From Rhodococcoides fascians A44A (GTDB taxonomy: Bacteria; Actinomycetota; Actinomycetes; Mycobacteriales; Mycobacteriaceae), in assembly GCF_000760735.1 (NCBI RefSeq), contig NZ_JMEX01000004.1, positions 248,947-312,946 on the forward strand: a stretch of DNA of 64,000 nt, written 5' to 3'. The notes under the pieces were generated by a model. That model saw only the letters and a program-made list of their open reading frames with translations. It made no database searches and was not told the DNA's origin. The stretch's first letter is position 1; every line of letters begins with the position of its first letter. Position numbers and translations under genes: made by a program. Shown here piece after piece: positions 18,353 to 27,494 of this stretch.

Positions 18353-19261
18353 GTGATTGCGTTGCTTGCGCCCGGCCAGGGCTCCCAGACACCCGGCATG
18401 CTTCTGCCATGGCTCGAACTACCCGGAGCCGCCGACCGCGTGGCCCTGTGGTCCAAGGCGTCCGGACTCGACCTGGCACGGCTCGGTACCACCGCGACGG
18501 CCGAGGAAATCACCGACACGTCGGTGACCCAGCCCCTCGTCGTCGCGGCGGCTCTCCTCGCGTTCGAGGAGATCGCCGGCCAGGACCTGCTGCCGCAGGA
18601 CGCGCTCATCGCCGGACACTCCGTGGGTGAGCTTGCCGCTGCCGCCGTCGCCGGCGTCATCTCCGCCGACGAAGCCGTCACCCTCGCTGCCGTGCGCGGG
18701 TCCGAGATGGCCAAGGCGTGCGCTCTGGAGCCGACGGGCATGTCCGCTGTGCTCGGAGGAGACGAGGCCGCTGTGCTCGCTCGGCTGGAGGAGCTGGGAC
18801 TCGAACCCGCCAACATCAATGCTGCCGGGCAGATCGTTGCAGCCGGGTTGCACAGCGCGCTCGAGGAACTGGCCGCCAACCCGCCGGAGAAGGCACGGGT
18901 CCGCTCGCTCCCCGTGGCCGGTGCTTTCCACACTCGCTTCATGGCGCCCGCGCAGGAAGCAGTCGCCGCTGCTGCCGCCGCGATCACCCCGTCCGACCCT
19001 GTCCGCACCCTGCTGTCGAATTCCGACGGCAAGGCGGTCACCAACGGTGCGGACGCACTCACCAAACTCGCAGCACAGGTCACCAAGCCTGTGCGGTGGG
19101 ACCTCTGCACCGCGACGATGCGTGACGCCGCCGTCACGGCTGTGGCAGAGTTGCCGCCGGCCGGAACGCTCGTCGGTATCGCCAAGCGCGAACTGAAGGG
19201 CACACCGAACCTGGGCCTCAAGACACCCGAGGACATCGCCAAGCTGGCGGACCTGATCTGA
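18353..19261 (+). CDS. fabD: malonyl-CoA:ACP transacylase
   Basis: A 302-residue enzyme that loads malonate from CoA onto AcpM for FAS-II elongation. The catalytic serine is S90 in IAGHSVGEL and the histidine is H193 in GAFHTRFMAPA. LLAPGQGSQTPGM at the N-terminus is the usual first strand and oxyanion-hole segment. The GTG start is supported by alignment with the family. It is the first gene of the FAS-II transcription unit. Confidence 0.96.
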   Translation: MIALLAPGQGSQTPGMLLPWLELPGAADRVALWSKASGLDLARLGTTATAEEITDTSVTQPLVVAAALLAFEEIAGQDLLPQDALIAGHSVGELAAAAVAGVISADEAVTLAAVRGSEMAKACALEPTGMSAVLGGDEAAVLARLEELGLEPANINAAGQIVAAGLHSALEELAANPPEKARVRSLPVAGAFHTRFMAPAQEAVAAAAAAITPSDPVRTLLSNSDGKAVTNGADALTKLAAQVTKPVRWDLCTATMRDAAVTAVAELPPAGTLVGIAKRELKGTPNLGLKTPEDIAKLADLI

Positions 19262-19405
19262 CCGCACCCGCGGCCGCCGATGACAGGCAGCCTCGCCGCG
19301 CACTCGCTCGATGAACGTACGAGTGCGCACCCATGACTTCGGTATGCCGATTCACGGCGTGCCGACCCGAAAAAGATAGACACCAACAAGAAGGGAGCCA
19401 CTCAA

Positions 19406-19708
19406 GTGGCCAGCCAGGAAGACCTCATCGCCGGACTTGCAGAGATCATCGAGGAGGTCACGGGTATCGAGCCCTCCGAGGTGACCATCGACAAGTCCTT
19501 CGTGGACGACCTCGACATCGACTCCCTGTCCATGGTCGAGATCGCAGTGCAGACCGAGGACAAGTACGGCGTGAAGATCCCCGACGAGGACCTCGCCGGT
19601 CTTCGCACCGTCGGTGACGCAGTGTCGTACATCCAGAAGCTCGAAGCGGAGAACCCGGAAGCCGCAGAGGCAATCAAGGCCAAGCTCGACGACTCCGCGA
19701 GCGAGTGA
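19406..19708 (+). CDS. acpM: meromycolate-type acyl carrier protein
   Basis: A 100-residue acyl carrier protein. The phosphopantetheine attachment serine is S40 in [12 protein letters not shown]. Like mycobacterial AcpM, it carries a C-terminal extension beyond a standard ACP of about 80 residues ([23 protein letters not shown]). The GTG start has AAGAAGGGAG upstream. It carries growing acyl chains between fabD, kasA and the rest of FAS-II. The preceding 144 bases show no gene. Confidence 0.95.
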   Translation: MASQEDLIAGLAEIIEEVTGIEPSEVTIDKSFVDDLDIDSLSMVEIAVQTEDKYGVKIPDEDLAGLRTVGDAVSYIQKLEAENPEAAEAIKAKLDDSASE

Positions 19709-19716
19709 GTCGGACC

Positions 19717-20967
19717 GTGACCAACCCATCCACCAACAACGGACGCTTCCCGAGTGTCGTCGTCACCAGCCTCGCTGCGACCACGTCCATCGCCGGTGAT
19801 GTGGACGCAACGTGGAAGGGTCTACTGAACGGCGAGAGCGGAATCGGAGTGCTCGAAGACGATTTCGTCGCCGAGTACGACCTTCCCGTTCGAATCGGCG
19901 GACACCTCGCGGTGAACCCGGCGACGCTTCTGAGCCGAGTCGAGTGCCGCAGGCTGAGCTACGTGGAGCAGTTGTCCACGGTTCTCGGTCGCGAGGTGTG
20001 GAAGAACGCCGGCAGCCCCGAGGTCGATCCGCTCCGTCTCGGAGTGTCGATCGGCACCGGTCTGGGCGGCGGTGACTCCCTCATCGACGCGAACGACAAG
20101 ATGAAGTCGGGCGGCTACCGCAAGGTGTCTCCTCTCGCGGTTCAGATGGTCATGCCGAACGGACCCGCAGCGGTCGTCGGCCTGGAGCTGAAGGCACAGG
20201 CAGGCGTCATCACGCCTGTGTCGGCATGCTCCTCCGGATCGGAAGCCATCGCGCATGCGTGGCGGATGATCGTCATGGGTGACGCCGACATGGTGGTCAC
20301 CGGTGGCGTCGAGGGATACATCGACGCGGTGCCGATCGCGAGTTTCTCCATGATGCGAGCGATGAGCACCAACAACGACAACCCCAAGGGCGCGTCGCGA
20401 CCGTTCGACAAGGATCGCGACGGATTCGTCTTCGGCGAGGCAGGCGCACTCATGGTCATCGAGACCGAGGAGCACGCCAAGGCTCGTGGGGCGACGATTC
20501 ACGCCCGGCTGCTCGGCGCAGGCATCACTTCGGACGGTTTCCACCTCGTGGCACCCGACCCGGAGGGCAAGGGTGCTGCTCGTGCCATGCAGCGGGCAAT
20601 CGAGAACGCTGGTCTGCAGAAGTCCGACATCAAGCATGTGAACGCGCACGCAACGGCAACACCTATCGGTGACACCGCCGAAGCGCTCGCGATCAACAAG
20701 GCAGTCGGTACCCATGCAGCGGTGTACGCGCCGAAGTCCGCTCTCGGACACTCGATCGGCGCTGTCGGCGCCCTCGAATCGGTGCTGACCGTTCTCTCGG
20801 TCCGCGAGGGAATCATTCCTCCCACGCTGAACCTGGATAACCAGGATCCGGAAATCGATCTCGACGTGGTCAAGGGCGAAGCCCGCAGCCTCGAAATCGA
20901 TTACGCGATCAACAACTCGTTCGGATTCGGTGGGCACAACGTCGCGCTCGCCTTCGGTCGGGCCTGA
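19717..20967 (+). CDS. kasA: beta-ketoacyl-ACP synthase (KasA-type)
   Basis: A 416-residue condensing enzyme, the same length as M. tuberculosis KasA when the GTG at 19717 is used ([16 protein letters not shown] aligns with its N-terminus). An alternative GTG at 19705 would overlap the acpM stop. The catalytic Cys is C171 in [10 protein letters not shown], with the two histidines in [10 protein letters not shown] and LGHSIGA. It elongates AcpM-bound acyl chains with malonyl-AcpM. No kasB follows, so this is the only ketoacyl synthase at the locus. Confidence 0.96.
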   Translation: MTNPSTNNGRFPSVVVTSLAATTSIAGDVDATWKGLLNGESGIGVLEDDFVAEYDLPVRIGGHLAVNPATLLSRVECRRLSYVEQLSTVLGREVWKNAGSPEVDPLRLGVSIGTGLGGGDSLIDANDKMKSGGYRKVSPLAVQMVMPNGPAAVVGLELKAQAGVITPVSACSSGSEAIAHAWRMIVMGDADMVVTGGVEGYIDAVPIASFSMMRAMSTNNDNPKGASRPFDKDRDGFVFGEAGALMVIETEEHAKARGATIHARLLGAGITSDGFHLVAPDPEGKGAARAMQRAIENAGLQKSDIKHVNAHATATPIGDTAEALAINKAVGTHAAVYAPKSALGHSIGAVGALESVLTVLSVREGIIPPTLNLDNQDPEIDLDVVKGEARSLEIDYAINNSFGFGGHNVALAFGRA

Positions 20968-21069
20968 ACCGGCTCGACACCGTCGTAGCACCCGGGCGGG
21001 AGCGCACTCTCGCTCCCGTCCGGGGATCGCCCCTTCGATCGTGCGAGGGGCATGTAGAAGGAGAACGCG

Positions 21070-22503
21070 ATGACCATCCTGTCCCCCGCCACTCGCTCAG
21101 GTCAGTCCACCGACCCCCGCGATCCCGTTACCCGCCTCGAGAAGCTGTTCGACGCCGGGACGATGACTCCTCTGCACGATCGTGACAAGTCCGGCCTTCT
21201 CGCCGCTGCAGGCGACATCGACGGCGTCCACACGATCGCCTATTGCTCCGACGCCACGGTCATGGGTGGCGCCATGGGTGTCGACGGTTGCGCACACATC
21301 GTCGACGCCATCGACGTCGCCATCGAACGCCGCGCACCGATCGTCGGAATCTGGCATTCCGGCGGTGCCCGCCTTGCCGAGGGCGTCGAAGCGCTGCACG
21401 CCGTCGGCCTCGTATTCGAGGCCATGGTCCGCGCTTCCGGCCTCGTCCCACAGATTTCCGTCGTTCTCGGTTTCGCAGCCGGTGGCGCCGCGTACGGTCC
21501 AGCGTTGACCGACGTCGTCATCATGGCTCCCGAGGGACGCGTGTTCGTCACCGGTCCCGACGTGGTTCGCAGCGTCACCGGCGAGCAGGTCGACATGGCG
21601 TCGCTCGGCGGCCCGGACACCCACTTCAAGAAGTCGGGCGTGTGCCATATCGTCGCCGACGACGAACTGGATGCGCTGACCCGCGCACGCCGGCTGGTAT
21701 CGATGTTCAGCGAACAGGGCACCTTCGACATCGCGGCAGCCGAGCACGGTGACACCGATCTTCGCGCACTGCTGCCCGAGTCGAATCGTCGTGCCTACGA
21801 CGTGCATCCGATCATCGACGAACTTCTGGACAACGTCGAGGGTGAGTCGACCTTCGAAGAATTTCAGGGCGGTTGGGCTCGCAGTATCGTCGTCGGTCTC
21901 GGTCGTCTCAGTGGACGTACCGTCGGCGTCATCGCCAACAACCCGATCCGGCTGGGTGGGTGCCTCAACTCCGAGAGCGCCGAGAAGGCAGCGCGTTTCG
22001 TTCGCCTGTGCGACGCCTTCGGCATCCCGCTCGTCGTCATCGTCGACGTTCCCGGCTATCTGCCGGGTGTGAGCATGGAATGGGAAGGCGTCGTACGCCG
22101 GGGAGCGAAGCTTCTCCACGCCTTCGCCGAAGCGAAGGTCGCTCGGGTGACGCTGGTGACCCGCAAGATCTACGGCGGGGCCTACATCGCCATGAACGCC
22201 CGAGCATTGGGTGCGACGGCGGTCTACGCGTGGCCCGGATCTGAGGTCGCGGTCATGGGCGCCAAGGCGGCCGTGGGCATTCTGCACAAGAAGGCGCTGG
22301 CCGCTGCACCCGACACCGAGCGTGATGCGCTGCACGACCGTTTGACGGTAGAACACGAGGCGATTGCCGGCGGTGTCGATCGAGCGGTGGCCATCGGTGT
22401 CGTGGACGAGGTCATCGATCCGGCGAAGACGCGCTCCATCGTCGCGAAGGCGTTGTCCTCGGCACCGGCACTTCGCGGAAATCACAAGAACATTCCGCTC
22501 TGA
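21070..22503 (+). CDS. accD6: acyl-CoA carboxylase beta (carboxyltransferase) subunit
   Basis: A 477-residue carboxyltransferase. It has crotonase-type glycine-rich segments (VMGGAMGVDGCAHIV, IWHSGGARLAEGVEALH, GFAAGGAAYGPALTD) and, in the C-terminal half, LVVIVDVPGYLPGVSMEWEGVVRRGAKLLHAFAEAKV and KIYGGAYIAMN. It makes malonyl-CoA with a biotinylated AccA subunit encoded elsewhere. The position as last gene of the FAS-II operon matches M. tuberculosis accD6. A GAAGGAGAA ribosome site precedes the ATG. Confidence 0.95.
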   Translation: MTILSPATRSGQSTDPRDPVTRLEKLFDAGTMTPLHDRDKSGLLAAAGDIDGVHTIAYCSDATVMGGAMGVDGCAHIVDAIDVAIERRAPIVGIWHSGGARLAEGVEALHAVGLVFEAMVRASGLVPQISVVLGFAAGGAAYGPALTDVVIMAPEGRVFVTGPDVVRSVTGEQVDMASLGGPDTHFKKSGVCHIVADDELDALTRARRLVSMFSEQGTFDIAAAEHGDTDLRALLPESNRRAYDVHPIIDELLDNVEGESTFEEFQGGWARSIVVGLGRLSGRTVGVIANNPIRLGGCLNSESAEKAARFVRLCDAFGIPLVVIVDVPGYLPGVSMEWEGVVRRGAKLLHAFAEAKVARVTLVTRKIYGGAYIAMNARALGATAVYAWPGSEVAVMGAKAAVGILHKKALAAAPDTERDALHDRLTVEHEAIAGGVDRAVAIGVVDEVIDPAKTRSIVAKALSSAPALRGNHKNIPL

Positions 22504-22520
22504 TCAGGGGCGAACAGCAC

Positions 22521-22552
22521 TGTGCCCCGGCGACTTCGGTCGCCGGGGCACA
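22521..22552. terminator. strong bidirectional terminator between accD6 and the cold-shock gene
   Basis: A perfect 14-bp stem (TGTGCCCCGGCGAC / GTCGCCGGGGCACA) is closed by a TTCG tetraloop. It lies between two convergent genes, 18 bases after the accD6 stop. There is no long T-run, but a stem this stable is expected to terminate in actinobacteria in both directions. Confidence 0.85.
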
Positions 22553-22574
22553 GACGTTCGTTCCACCGACTCGT

Positions 22575-23003
22575 TCAGCCCTCGAGCCACTTGTGCGACT
22601 GCGCGATTCGCATGACGACCTGCCGGACGTCGAGGATCTGTTCGGCAGTCAGTCCGCGGTTCGCACGCAACAGACCTTCGGTCAGTTCGGCCGAGAACTC
22701 CTGCAGCGACAGAACGTCGCACACGACGTCGTCGTACTCCGTCGTTTCCGCATTGGGGACGACCGCAGGAACCGCTGCACGAGTTACCGGCTTCGGCGAA
22801 TCGATGATCTGAACCTGGGCGGCCTTGAGACCGCGGTCGCCTTCCTCGACGACGTACTCGACGCGCACGCCGGGCGCCAGCAGCCGCTTGTCGAAATCCA
22901 GATCGTTGACGTGGATGAACACATCCTCGCCGCCCTCGTCCGGAGCAACGAATCCGTAACCCTTGAATTCGTCGAATCGGATGACCTTACCGGTCGACAA
23001 CAT
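22575..23003 (-). CDS. cold-shock-domain protein with C-terminal extension
   Basis: A 142-residue protein. Its N-terminal cold-shock domain (residues about 1-68) has both RNP motifs: KGYGFVAPDE (RNP1) and DVFIHVNDL (RNP2). The C-terminal half is an alpha-helical extension (SLQEFSAELTEGLLRANRGLTAEQILDVRQVVMRIAQSHKWLEG) absent from classical Csp proteins but seen in mycobacterial homologues. It probably binds RNA. The ATG at 23003 was chosen over the GTG three codons upstream because GGGTGG then sits at ribosome-site distance. Confidence 0.88.
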   Translation of the reverse strand: MLSTGKVIRFDEFKGYGFVAPDEGGEDVFIHVNDLDFDKRLLAPGVRVEYVVEEGDRGLKAAQVQIIDSPKPVTRAAVPAVVPNAETTEYDDVVCDVLSLQEFSAELTEGLLRANRGLTAEQILDVRQVVMRIAQSHKWLEG

Positions 23004-23109
23004 CCCAACCACCCTGTCTCACTACTCAGCCACACATACCAACCCACATGCCCACCTCGGACACGGTCGTCACGTTACCGGACGTGCGACGGCCGGTGCG
23101 GTGAGTCGG

Positions 23110-23622
23110 TCAGCCGGCGTTACGGCTCAGCCAGGTCACTTCGGCGCCTGCGCCGCCCGTTCGATAGGGCTCGAGGGCCTCGTCCCAGCTGCTGCCGAGG
23201 GCGTGTTCGATTTCGGCAGCGAGGTTGCCGGAATTGCCGTCGATCATCGACTTGAGCCTCATCTCGCCGAGGATGACGTCGCCGTTGGCGCTCGTCGTCC
23301 CACGCCACAGACCCAGGCCGGGAACGTGGGCGAATCGCTCACCGTCGACGCCGTCGCTCGGGTCCTCGGTCACCTCGAAGCGCAGCATCTGCCACGCACG
23401 GAGAATCCCTGCGAGTGAGGCGGCGGTACCGACCGGGCCGACCCAGTTGCTCGTCGCGCGCAGTTGTCCGTCCGAGGACGGCTGCGCGGACCACTTCAGG
23501 TTGGCCCTGCAGTTCAGGGCGTCGGACAGTGCCCATTCCACGTGCGGGCACAACGCGGCAGGCGACGAGTGGATGTACACAACACCCGACGTCGCATCCG
23601 CGAATTGGTTGGACTCGCGCAT
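23110..23622 (-). CDS. DUF3145 family protein
   Basis: A 170-residue actinobacterial protein of unknown function (FADATSGVVYIHSSPAALCPHVEWALSDALNCRANLKWSAQP...). It is usually encoded near the FAS-II locus in mycobacteria and relatives. GGAGG lies at a proper distance before the ATG at 23622. No membrane segment or catalytic motif is visible. Confidence 0.88.
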   Translation of the reverse strand: MRESNQFADATSGVVYIHSSPAALCPHVEWALSDALNCRANLKWSAQPSSDGQLRATSNWVGPVGTAASLAGILRAWQMLRFEVTEDPSDGVDGERFAHVPGLGLWRGTTSANGDVILGEMRLKSMIDGNSGNLAAEIEHALGSSWDEALEPYRTGGAGAEVTWLSRNAG

Positions 23623-23763
23623 TAGAAACACCTCCAGCTTCGACGAGGGACGTCTTCCCCAACGACCTCGATCTGCTGCGATGTGTCTCGTACACGCGTG
23701 TGCATGTACCAGTGTGCCCCGAGTTACCCCTGTTGCGCCAGTGCACCGGCGTGTCGCGATGGA

Positions 23764-24576
23764 CTAGCGGGGGTTGTTGTGCAGAATCTCGTCGGACAAC
23801 TCCGGCCAGAGCGGCTTGGCCCACTCCCCGAACGCAAGGTCGGTGAGTACCACCGTTGCCAGACCTGCATCCGGGTCCACCCACAGGAACGTTCCGGACT
23901 GACCGAAGTGTCCGAACGTTCGCGGCGAGTTCGCAGCCCCGGTCCAGTGTGGAGTTTTGCCGTCCCGAAGCTCGAATCCGAGCCCCCAGTCGTTGGGCTT
24001 CTGGTTGCCGTATCCGGGCAGGATTCCCGGCAGCCCGTCGAACTGGATGGACGTTGCAGCCTGGAGAGTCTCCGCGGACACCAGCGTCGGCGTGAGGAGT
24101 TCGGAGGCGAAGACCTCCAGGTCCTGCACCGTTGACCGTGCGCCGTGTCCGGCCGATCCCGGGAGCGTCGAGTCGGTCATCCCGAGCGGTTGAAAGACGG
24201 CCTCGTCGAGGTAGTCCGTGAACGCGATCGACGTTTCAGCAGCAATGGTGTCCGCGAGGACCTCGAATCCCGCGCTGGAGTAGATCCGCTTCGTTCCCGG
24301 ATCTGCCTGCACCTTCTGCTCGGCGAACGCCAGACCCGAGGTGTGCGCGAGCAGATGGCGAACCGTCGAGCCAGTGGGTCCGGCGGGCAGGTCGAGCGAA
24401 ATGGCTTCTTCTTCGAGGGCGACCAACGCCGCGTACGCCACCAGGAGTTTCGTCACCGACGCCAACTCGTAGATCCGGTTCTGGTCGCCGTAGTGTTCTC
24501 GCGTCCCGGCCGTCGACACCACCGTCGCCGACGCATTGTCCACGGGCCATCCTGCGATCAAATCCAGACTGTGCAC
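23764..24576 (-). CDS. serine hydrolase of the beta-lactamase/DD-peptidase fold
   Basis: A 270-residue class C beta-lactamase-like protein. The nucleophile motif SxxK is SVTK in YELASVTKLL, YSS in RIYSSAGF replaces the YxN motif, and HFGQSGT carries the third, KTG-like element. There is no signal peptide from the GTG at 24576, so it is more likely a cytoplasmic esterase or peptidase than a resistance enzyme. The open frame extends to 24753 without conserved sequence. Substrate unknown. Confidence 0.85.
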   Translation of the reverse strand: MHSLDLIAGWPVDNASATVVSTAGTREHYGDQNRIYELASVTKLLVAYAALVALEEEAISLDLPAGPTGSTVRHLLAHTSGLAFAEQKVQADPGTKRIYSSAGFEVLADTIAAETSIAFTDYLDEAVFQPLGMTDSTLPGSAGHGARSTVQDLEVFASELLTPTLVSAETLQAATSIQFDGLPGILPGYGNQKPNDWGLGFELRDGKTPHWTGAANSPRTFGHFGQSGTFLWVDPDAGLATVVLTDLAFGEWAKPLWPELSDEILHNNPR

Positions 24577-24619
24577 GTGGGCAACTCTAGTGTGCCCCCG
24601 GCTGGTCCCGAATTCGCTG

Positions 24620-24973
24620 TCAGTACTGCGTGCAGGTGTCGAACACAGTACGAACGAATCCGGAGCCCGGCCCGCCGAAGAAGGCGTTGACGCGATCGAC
24701 CACGGCCGGCTGCGAAGACAGGAAGATCTGACGCTGCCACGGCGGCGCGGCAAGGAACGCGGCGAAGGACGACGAGAGGGGCGACGATGCGAGGGCCGCG
24801 CCTTCCTCCGGGCTCACTGCGTACGTCGCGGCGACGATCTGAGAGAACGAGCACGGCGAGTTGACGATGGTGTCGGAGGGGGCAGCACTGGCCACCGAAC
24901 CGAACACCAGCGATCCTGCGGCGACGGCGCCCAGGACTGCTGTACCTCTGATCGTTGCTGTGCGAAAGTCCAT
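24620..24973 (-). CDS. secreted hemophore-related protein
   Basis: A 117-residue exported protein. A signal peptide covers about residues 1-30 (ATIRGTAVLGAVAAGSLVFGSVASAA). The mature part has two cysteines (NSPCSFSQIVAA and VFDTCTQY) and the segment FLAAPPWQRQIFLS, features of the mycobacterial hemophore-related family typified by Rv0203, which binds and shuttles haem. The ATG at 24973 fits the signal peptide; the frame is open upstream to 25303 through the tandem repeat. Haem binding itself is inferred. Confidence 0.82.
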   Translation of the reverse strand: MDFRTATIRGTAVLGAVAAGSLVFGSVASAAPSDTIVNSPCSFSQIVAATYAVSPEEGAALASSPLSSSFAAFLAAPPWQRQIFLSSQPAVVDRVNAFFGGPGSGFVRTVFDTCTQY

Positions 24974-25075
24974 GAAGATCCCCAGACGTGTAGTGCATGT
25001 GGTGGTCGACAGATCCGCCGACAGGGCAAACGATACCGCCCGGCCGGGTATCGCGTTCGGGTTAAGCTCGGCCGG

Positions 25076-25164
25076 GCGAGAGTGGAGCCAGCAGAAACGA
25101 CCTGACAGAGGCGAGAGTGGAGCCTGCAGAAACGACCTGACAGAGGCGAGAGTGGAGCCTGCAG
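25076..25164. repeat. 35-bp tandem repeat, about 2.5 copies
   Basis: Units at 25076-25110 and 25111-25145 differ at a single base, and a third partial unit covers 25146-25164. Each starts GCGAGAGTGGAGCC and ends CGACCTGACAGAG. The array lies in the gap between the divergent hemophore-like and molybdopterin oxidoreductase genes. There are no spacers, so it is not a CRISPR. It could be variable in copy number and may affect either promoter. Confidence 0.9.
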
Positions 25165-25205
25165 GCTGAGTGTTCTGGGCGTGACCGGGACGATGGGAGA
25201 ACGAG

Positions 25206-27341
25206 ATGACGGTCGAGTTCGGGACGTGCAATCTGTGCGAGGCGATGTGCGGTCTCGAGTTCACGGTCGAGGACAACGCCGTCACCTCGATTCGCGGTGA
25301 CAAGAAGGACCCGTTGTCTCGGGGTCATATCTGCCCGAAGGCATTGTCGCTGATCGACCTGCATGCCGATCCCGACCGGTTGATCAAGCCGGTACGCCGC
25401 ACCGATTCGGGGTGGCAGGAAATCGAATGGGACGAGGCCTACCGCATCGTCGTCGACGGTCTGGTGTCCACGCGCCGGGATCACGGTGCCAACGCGGTCG
25501 GGATCTACCAGGGCAATCCGAACGTGCACAGTCTCGGCGCGATGACCCACGGTATTCCGTTCACGTCGATGCTGCGGACCCGAAACAGGTACTCGGCGAC
25601 GTCGCTGGATCAGCTCCCCCACCAGTTGGTCAATCACCTCATGTACGGGCATCAACTCGTACTCCCCATCCCGGACATCGACCGGACGGATTTCTTTCTG
25701 GTTCTCGGGGGCAATCCGATGGCGTCGAACGGTTCGATGATGACCGTTCCGGATTTTGCGCAGCGTGTTCGAGATCTGAAAGCCCGCGGGGGGACACTCG
25801 TCGTGGTCGATCCGCGTCGAACCGAAACTGCTGACGTCGCCGACGAGCATCATTTCGTACGTCCCGGCACCGACGCGTTGTTGCTGCTCGCACTTGTCAA
25901 CGTCGTTCTCGAGGCAGGCGCGACCCGCGTTGCCGACTATGTCGACGGGGTGTCCGAGATCGCTTCTCTCGTGCGAGATTTCACACCGGAAGCCGTCGCT
26001 CCCGTCGTCGGCATGGCGGCCGAGGCCATCACCGATCTGGCAACCCGGTTCGCCGGCGCCGAGTCCGCCGTCGCATACGGGCGGATGGGCGTGTCCACGC
26101 AGAAGTTCGGGACCGTGTGTCAGTGGGCAATTCAGGTCCTCAACATTCTCACCGGCAATCTGGACCGCGTGGGCGGGGCGCTTCTGACGGACCCCGCAAT
26201 CGATCTGGTGGAGCGAAAGATCGTGGGCCGCGGCCACTTCGACAAGTGGCGCTCACGGGTGCGTGACCTGCCCGAGTTCGCCGGTGAGTTCCCCAGTTCC
26301 ACACTTGTCGACGAGATGACGACTCCCGGAGACGGCCGCATCCGTGCGATGGCGGTGTTCTCCGGCAACCCGGTGCTGTCGATGCCCGGTGGCGACACAC
26401 TCGACCAGGCCTTCGCCGATTTGGACTTCATGGTGTCGTTCGATTTCTACATCAACGAGACCTCGCGTCACGCCGACGTGATCCTTCCTCCGACGATGTC
26501 GTTGGAACGCGATCACTACGATCTGATCTTCTCCACCTTCGCGGTACGCAATACCGCCAAGTTCATGCCCGCGGTGTTGCCGAAGAAACCGGGTGCGAAG
26601 GCGGACTGGGAGATCTTCCGCGACCTGGGCATCCGGTATCAAGCGGCGCTGGCGCAGTCTCCGGTGGACCGCGTTCGACGACGCCTGTCACCGAAATCGG
26701 TTGTGGCCGAGGCACGTCTACGCCTCTCGCCGCGTCGAACGGTGGATGCACTGCTACGCAGCGGAAGGAAGGGACTGTCGGTCCGGGCTCTGTCCAAGTC
26801 CCCTCACGGCACCGATCTCGGCCCGTTGAGGCCCGGGCTTCCGGCCAAACTGCGTACCCGCGACAAGCGCATTCACCTGGTTCAGGATGTCGTAGTGGGC
26901 GATCTGCCTGCCGTGCACGACATGCTGACGACGGCGTCCGTGCCCGCGGACGGTCAGTTGCTCATGATCGGGCGACGACACCTGCGCAGCAACAATTCCT
27001 GGATGCACAACACCGCTCGACTGACGAAGGGCAAGCCACGGCACCAGCTGCTCGCCCATCCCGACGACCTGCGCGCACGCGGGATCGGCGACGGGGCGCT
27101 GGTGACGGTCACGTCCGCAGCAGGCTCGGTCAGCATCGAAGTGCTCGCATCGGATCGTATGATGCCCGGAGTGGTCAGCATGCCCCACGGCTTCGGCCAC
27201 CAACGCACAGGCGTCGAACTGTCCGTCGCATCGACCGTGAAGGGTCCGAGTGTCAACGACATCACCGATCCTCAGCAGGTCGACGCGGTCTCGGCCAACG
27301 CAGTTCTGAACGGTATCCCGGTCACCATCGCAGCTGTGTGA
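25206..27341 (+). CDS. molybdopterin-dependent oxidoreductase (formate dehydrogenase/nitrate reductase-like)
   Basis: A 711-residue protein of the DMSO reductase superfamily. The N-terminal [4Fe-4S] motif has cysteines C8, C11, C15 and C43 (CNLCEAMC ... GHICPKA). Bis-MGD binding segments include GNPNVHSLGAMTHG, VLGGNPMASNGSM, VVVDPRRTETADVADEH and, C-terminally, MIGRRHLRSNNSWMHN. There is no Tat signal, so it is probably cytoplasmic. No electron-transfer subunit lies beside it. The start has GGGAGAACGAG upstream. The substrate cannot be deduced. Confidence 0.88.
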   Translation: MTVEFGTCNLCEAMCGLEFTVEDNAVTSIRGDKKDPLSRGHICPKALSLIDLHADPDRLIKPVRRTDSGWQEIEWDEAYRIVVDGLVSTRRDHGANAVGIYQGNPNVHSLGAMTHGIPFTSMLRTRNRYSATSLDQLPHQLVNHLMYGHQLVLPIPDIDRTDFFLVLGGNPMASNGSMMTVPDFAQRVRDLKARGGTLVVVDPRRTETADVADEHHFVRPGTDALLLLALVNVVLEAGATRVADYVDGVSEIASLVRDFTPEAVAPVVGMAAEAITDLATRFAGAESAVAYGRMGVSTQKFGTVCQWAIQVLNILTGNLDRVGGALLTDPAIDLVERKIVGRGHFDKWRSRVRDLPEFAGEFPSSTLVDEMTTPGDGRIRAMAVFSGNPVLSMPGGDTLDQAFADLDFMVSFDFYINETSRHADVILPPTMSLERDHYDLIFSTFAVRNTAKFMPAVLPKKPGAKADWEIFRDLGIRYQAALAQSPVDRVRRRLSPKSVVAEARLRLSPRRTVDALLRSGRKGLSVRALSKSPHGTDLGPLRPGLPAKLRTRDKRIHLVQDVVVGDLPAVHDMLTTASVPADGQLLMIGRRHLRSNNSWMHNTARLTKGKPRHQLLAHPDDLRARGIGDGALVTVTSAAGSVSIEVLASDRMMPGVVSMPHGFGHQRTGVELSVASTVKGPSVNDITDPQQVDAVSANAVLNGIPVTIAAV

Positions 27342-27379
27342 TTGTTGTAGCATTCGTAACCGCTCGCCTTGCGCGAGAT

Positions 27380-27453
27380 GGGGCGGTAGCTCAGTCGGTT
27401 AGAGCCGTGGACTCATAATCCATTGGTCGCGGGTTCGAGCCCCGCCCGCCCCA
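27380..27453 (+). tRNA. tRNA-Met (anticodon CAU)
   Basis: A complete cloverleaf: acceptor GGGGCGG with CCGCCCC, D-arm AGCTCAGTCGGTTAGAGC, anticodon stem-loop GTGGA-CTCATAA-TCCAT, T-loop TTCGAGC. The G1-C72 pair rules out initiator tRNA. Elongator Met is most likely; a CAU tRNA modified to read Ile AUA cannot be excluded by eye. No 3' CCA is encoded. Confidence 0.93.
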
Positions 27454-27494
27454 CGTCTGGTCCACCGCGCACCGACACGCCTCGGTAAAACCAT

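Noticed and set aside
23764-24576. Beta-lactamase resistance gene
   Set aside because: The SxxK motif is present, but there is no signal peptide and the YxN and KTG motifs are altered. A general serine hydrolase is the safer call.
25076-25164. Possible CRISPR array
   Set aside because: The repeat units abut with no spacers, there are only two and a half of them, and no cas gene is near.
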